Part shown: piece by piece, positions 5,832-7,510 of the stretch
How the letters are laid out: each line of letters opens with the position of its first letter
How positions within the stretch are numbered: position 1 is the stretch's first letter
From: an uncultured Rhodospirillales bacterium
GTDB taxonomy: Bacteria > Pseudomonadota > Alphaproteobacteria > Rhodospirillales > Defluviicoccaceae
Direction of reading: 5' to 3'
Assembly: GCA_937127205.1 (NCBI GenBank)
Contig: CAKZLS010000005.1
Span: 1 to 7,510 of the forward strand
Length of the DNA: 7,510 nt
The notes under the pieces: model-generated
Database searches by the model: none
Seen by the model: the letters and a program-made list of their open reading frames with translations, nothing else
What the model was told of the DNA's origin: nothing
Made by a program: the position numbers and the translations under genes

Positions 5832-6392
5832 TTAGTGAGTGCGCCCCGATGAAGCTCCGATGATCGGATACGCACGCTTGACGGTGGCGGCAACGTAAGC
5901 CGCGATTGCCGCTTTCAGGATATCCCCGGGAACGAACGCCATGGACCCGGTGAAGGCCTTCCAAAACCCGATTTCCGCGCTGAACGCGACCCAGGGAATG
6001 CCGCAGGCATACATCAGGAAGATCCCGCCGATGGCATTGATGACAAAAGCATTGATGTAACCGAGTCGAACCCAGGTTCGCTCCACCATGAAACCGATGG
6101 CGAAAGCGCAGAGCGGCCAGGCGAACAGAAAGCCTCCACTCGGACCGAGAAACACGCCGAATCCACCCCGGCCACCGGAGAGAACAGGAACCCCGGCGGC
6201 GACCAGGGTGAGAAACAGAAGGACGGCGAGGCCACCCCGCCGGGCACCCAACACGGATCCCGCCAACATCACGCCCATGGACTGAGCGGTTATGGGAACG
6301 CCGAGCATCGGCAAAAAAATCGGGGGAACCATGCCCAATGCCGCCAGAAGTGCCGCAAACAGCGCGATATAAACCATGTCCCGGGTATTCAA
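5832..6392 (-). CDS. bioY: BioY, biotin-binding S component of the ECF transporter
   Basis: A 186-residue integral membrane protein of normal BioY length that captures biotin and hands it to the energy-coupling module. Family blocks are clear: VPITAQSMGVMLAGSVLGARRG (32-53, shown in part as VPITAQ and LGARRG), GVPVLSGGRGG and GPSGGFL (67-89), and FVPGDILKA (153-161). About six hydrophobic segments are visible. The start is a TTG at 6392: GGGGAG lies about 8 bases upstream, whereas the next ATG (6377) is too far from it, and the TTG start gives the usual N-terminus. It is the last gene of bioM-bioN-bioY, placed 124 bases after bioN, so it may have some expression of its own. BioY can bind biotin alone, but high-affinity ATP-driven uptake uses BioM and BioN, both encoded next door. 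Confidence 0.97.
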   Translation of the reverse strand: MNTRDMVYIALFAALLAALGMVPPIFLPMLGVPITAQSMGVMLAGSVLGARRGGLAVLLFLTLVAAGVPVLSGGRGGFGVFLGPSGGFLFAWPLCAFAIGFMVERTWVRLGYINAFVINAIGGIFLMYACGIPWVAFSAEIGFWKAFTGSMAFVPGDILKAAIAAYVAATVKRAYPIIGASSGRTH

Positions 6393-6516
6393 GGCGAAAT
6401 CTCCCCTCGCCGTAATGATCCGAAGTTATCCGAACGTCGACCGTTCGCCCACCGTAATATCAGCGATCACAGGAAAACGCCATCCGTCAGCGCTAACGCT
6501 ACCTGAAGCGTCCAGG
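6393..6516 (-). promoter_or_regulatory. bioN-bioY spacer with an operator-like inverted repeat
   Basis: The 124-base spacer is long for an operon whose other junction overlaps. It contains CGAACG-TCGAC-CGTTCG (6431-6447), an inverted repeat with perfect 6-bp arms, immediately upstream (minus strand) of GGATAACT, a possible -10 element. A smaller hairpin ACGCT/AGCGT lies just after the bioN stop (about 6496-6512). No BioR box (TTATCTATAA) or clear BirA operator was found. An internal promoter or operator for bioY is possible; repeats of this size also arise by chance. Confidence 0.28.
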
Positions 6517-7140
6517 TTATCGGCGCTTGGCTACCGGGCGGTCCGGGTCGTAACCACGCGCCTCGATGGCTTCGGTCAAAGAATCGGCCATTCTTAAGGT
6601 ACTGATCATCAGCGGCATAAGAAGCGCGAACACGTTCCGGTCGAGGCCGCGGGCCTTTTGCGCTTCGCGGATCCGGGTAAACCGGTCGAACAGCAGCGGA
6701 ATGAAACGAAGCGCCAGCGACAGCGTTAGGCTCACTTTCTCCGGATGGACGCCGAGCGGTGTCAGTGGAATGAGCAGGCGTTCCAATGTTTCGATCATGT
6801 CCGAAACGCGGGTCGTGAAGGTCAGCAACACCGCGAGCAACAGCAATATAGCGAAACGCATCACCACCAGAAAACCGAGCGCCCAACTGGTGAACGCACC
6901 GTGGACGAGGAATATGAGAAGGATCAGGATCGCGGCGGGGCGAAGCTGATGCGCTGCTTGCCCGATTGGCACCTGGCCCGCAACAAAAAGGCCGAAAACC
7001 GCTCCGAGGATCGGTAGTAGCCAGAGCGGGTCGGGAATCAAGAAAACGATCACTCCGGCCGCCAGCAATGCTGCGAGTTTGGCGCCCGCGGGCAACCGAT
7101 GAAGCGGGGTGTCGCGATGGACGTAGAGGCCGAGGTTCAT
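6517..7140 (-). CDS. bioN: BioN, transmembrane (EcfT) component of the biotin ECF transporter
   Basis: A 207-residue membrane protein that couples ATP hydrolysis by BioM to the S component BioY. The hydrophobic segments cover roughly 20-55 and 65-110. The cytoplasmic region carries the two diagnostic Ala-Arg-Gly motifs of EcfT proteins, in EAQKARGLD (ARG at 163-165) and EAIEARGYD (ARG at 194-196), which form the coupling helices contacting the ATPases. Length fits the compact BioN class. Its ATG (7140) overlaps the bioM stop by four bases (ATGA), so translation is coupled. The 21-base run before the start has no strong ribosome binding site, in keeping with coupling. Assignment to biotin, and not to cobalt, nickel or another substrate, rests on the adjacent bioY. 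Confidence 0.96.
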   Translation of the reverse strand: MNLGLYVHRDTPLHRLPAGAKLAALLAAGVIVFLIPDPLWLLPILGAVFGLFVAGQVPIGQAAHQLRPAAILILLIFLVHGAFTSWALGFLVVMRFAILLLLAVLLTFTTRVSDMIETLERLLIPLTPLGVHPEKVSLTLSLALRFIPLLFDRFTRIREAQKARGLDRNVFALLMPLMISTLRMADSLTEAIEARGYDPDRPVAKRR

Positions 7141-7510
7141 GACATCAACTCGACATAGTGGCCGATGGCGATGTCCGGCGGGCCATCCATGACAACGCGT
7201 CCCCGGTCGAACACGATCACCCGGTCGAAACCGGTCAATAGCTCCAGATCGTGAGATACGACGATGGCCGTCTGCGGCAATGCCGCCAGAATGCCCAGCA
7301 TCAACCGTTTGTTGCGCAGATCGAGAAGGGTGGTCGGCTCATCGAGCACGATGTAGTCCGGCGCCATGACAAGGACGGACGAGAGCGCCAAGAGCTGCTT
7401 CTCGCCGCCGCTCAGGCTGTGGGTATGGTGATGGCGGAGATCCGAAAGTTGGTAGTGCTCCAGGATTTCGTCGACTTTGCGCGCGATTTCTTGACGGCCG
7501 AGCTTCTGGT
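7137..7510 (-). CDS. bioM: BioM, ATPase of the biotin ECF transporter, 5' part outside the window
   Basis: The C-terminal 123 residues of an ABC-type ATPase; the coding frame continues past the window edge, so the true start and the Walker A motif are not seen. Visible motifs, numbered from the first complete codon at 7508: ABC signature LSGGEKQ (32-38), Walker B YIVLDEP (52-58), D-loop region TTLLDLRNK, and the switch histidine in VVSHDLEL (His86). The order and the LLDLRNK block fit the CbiO/EcfA class. The TTG at 7391 is an internal leucine codon in the middle of the ABC domain, not a start. BioM powers biotin uptake with BioN and BioY; its stop overlaps the bioN start by four bases. Operon regulation upstream cannot be judged from this window. 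Confidence 0.95.
   Translation of the reverse strand, partial: QKLGRQEIARKVDEILEHYQLSDLRHHHTHSLSGGEKQLLALSSVLVMAPDYIVLDEPTTLLDLRNKRLMLGILAALPQTAIVVSHDLELLTGFDRVIVFDRGRVVMDGPPDIAIGHYVELMS

Overview
This GC-rich bacterial window most resembles an alphaproteobacterium, possibly of the Rhodospirillales type. That placement is an inference from the GC-rich coding style, the BioMNY biotin importer and the lipid gene pair; no rRNA or other phylogenetic marker is present. Most recognised genes lie on the minus strand.

Left part (1-1941): a small secreted protein of unknown function with four cysteines (minus strand, 25-558) is followed by about 570 bases with no convincing gene. Next comes an orphan MNT-type nucleotidyltransferase (plus strand, 1130-1426), the antitoxin half of MNT/HEPN modules, without a recognisable HEPN partner. 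A decayed CopG-type antitoxin (about 1577-1694) follows; its conserved C-terminus is split across two frames. The stretch reads as a toxin-antitoxin graveyard with loosely packed, non-coding DNA around it.

Middle part (1942-5117, all minus strand): read in the direction of transcription, a secreted or membrane-anchored von Willebrand A (DUF1194-like) protein with a PEP-CTERM-like tail comes first. After 130 bases come a cyclopropane-fatty-acid synthase family methyltransferase and, 7 bases further on, an FAD-dependent oxidoreductase of the geranylgeranyl-reductase type. The last two form a tight pair that plausibly modifies unsaturated acyl chains of phospholipids: methyl or methylene transfer followed by a redox step.

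Right part (5118-7510): an AT-rich intergenic region leads to a 55-codon plus-strand ORF that has a very good ribosome binding site and ends in three tryptophans. Converging on it from the right is the biotin ECF transporter operon bioM-bioN-bioY (minus strand). BioM is the ATPase and is cut by the window edge, BioN is the transmembrane coupling protein, and BioY is the biotin-binding S component with a TTG start. The convergent gap holds an 11-bp tandem repeat overlapping a 15-bp palindrome and a weak terminator-like hairpin.

No rRNA, tRNA, CRISPR array, intact insertion sequence or prophage gene was seen. The least ordinary items are the lipid-modification pair, the unannotated small ORF and the toxin-antitoxin relics; nothing here proves a new system.
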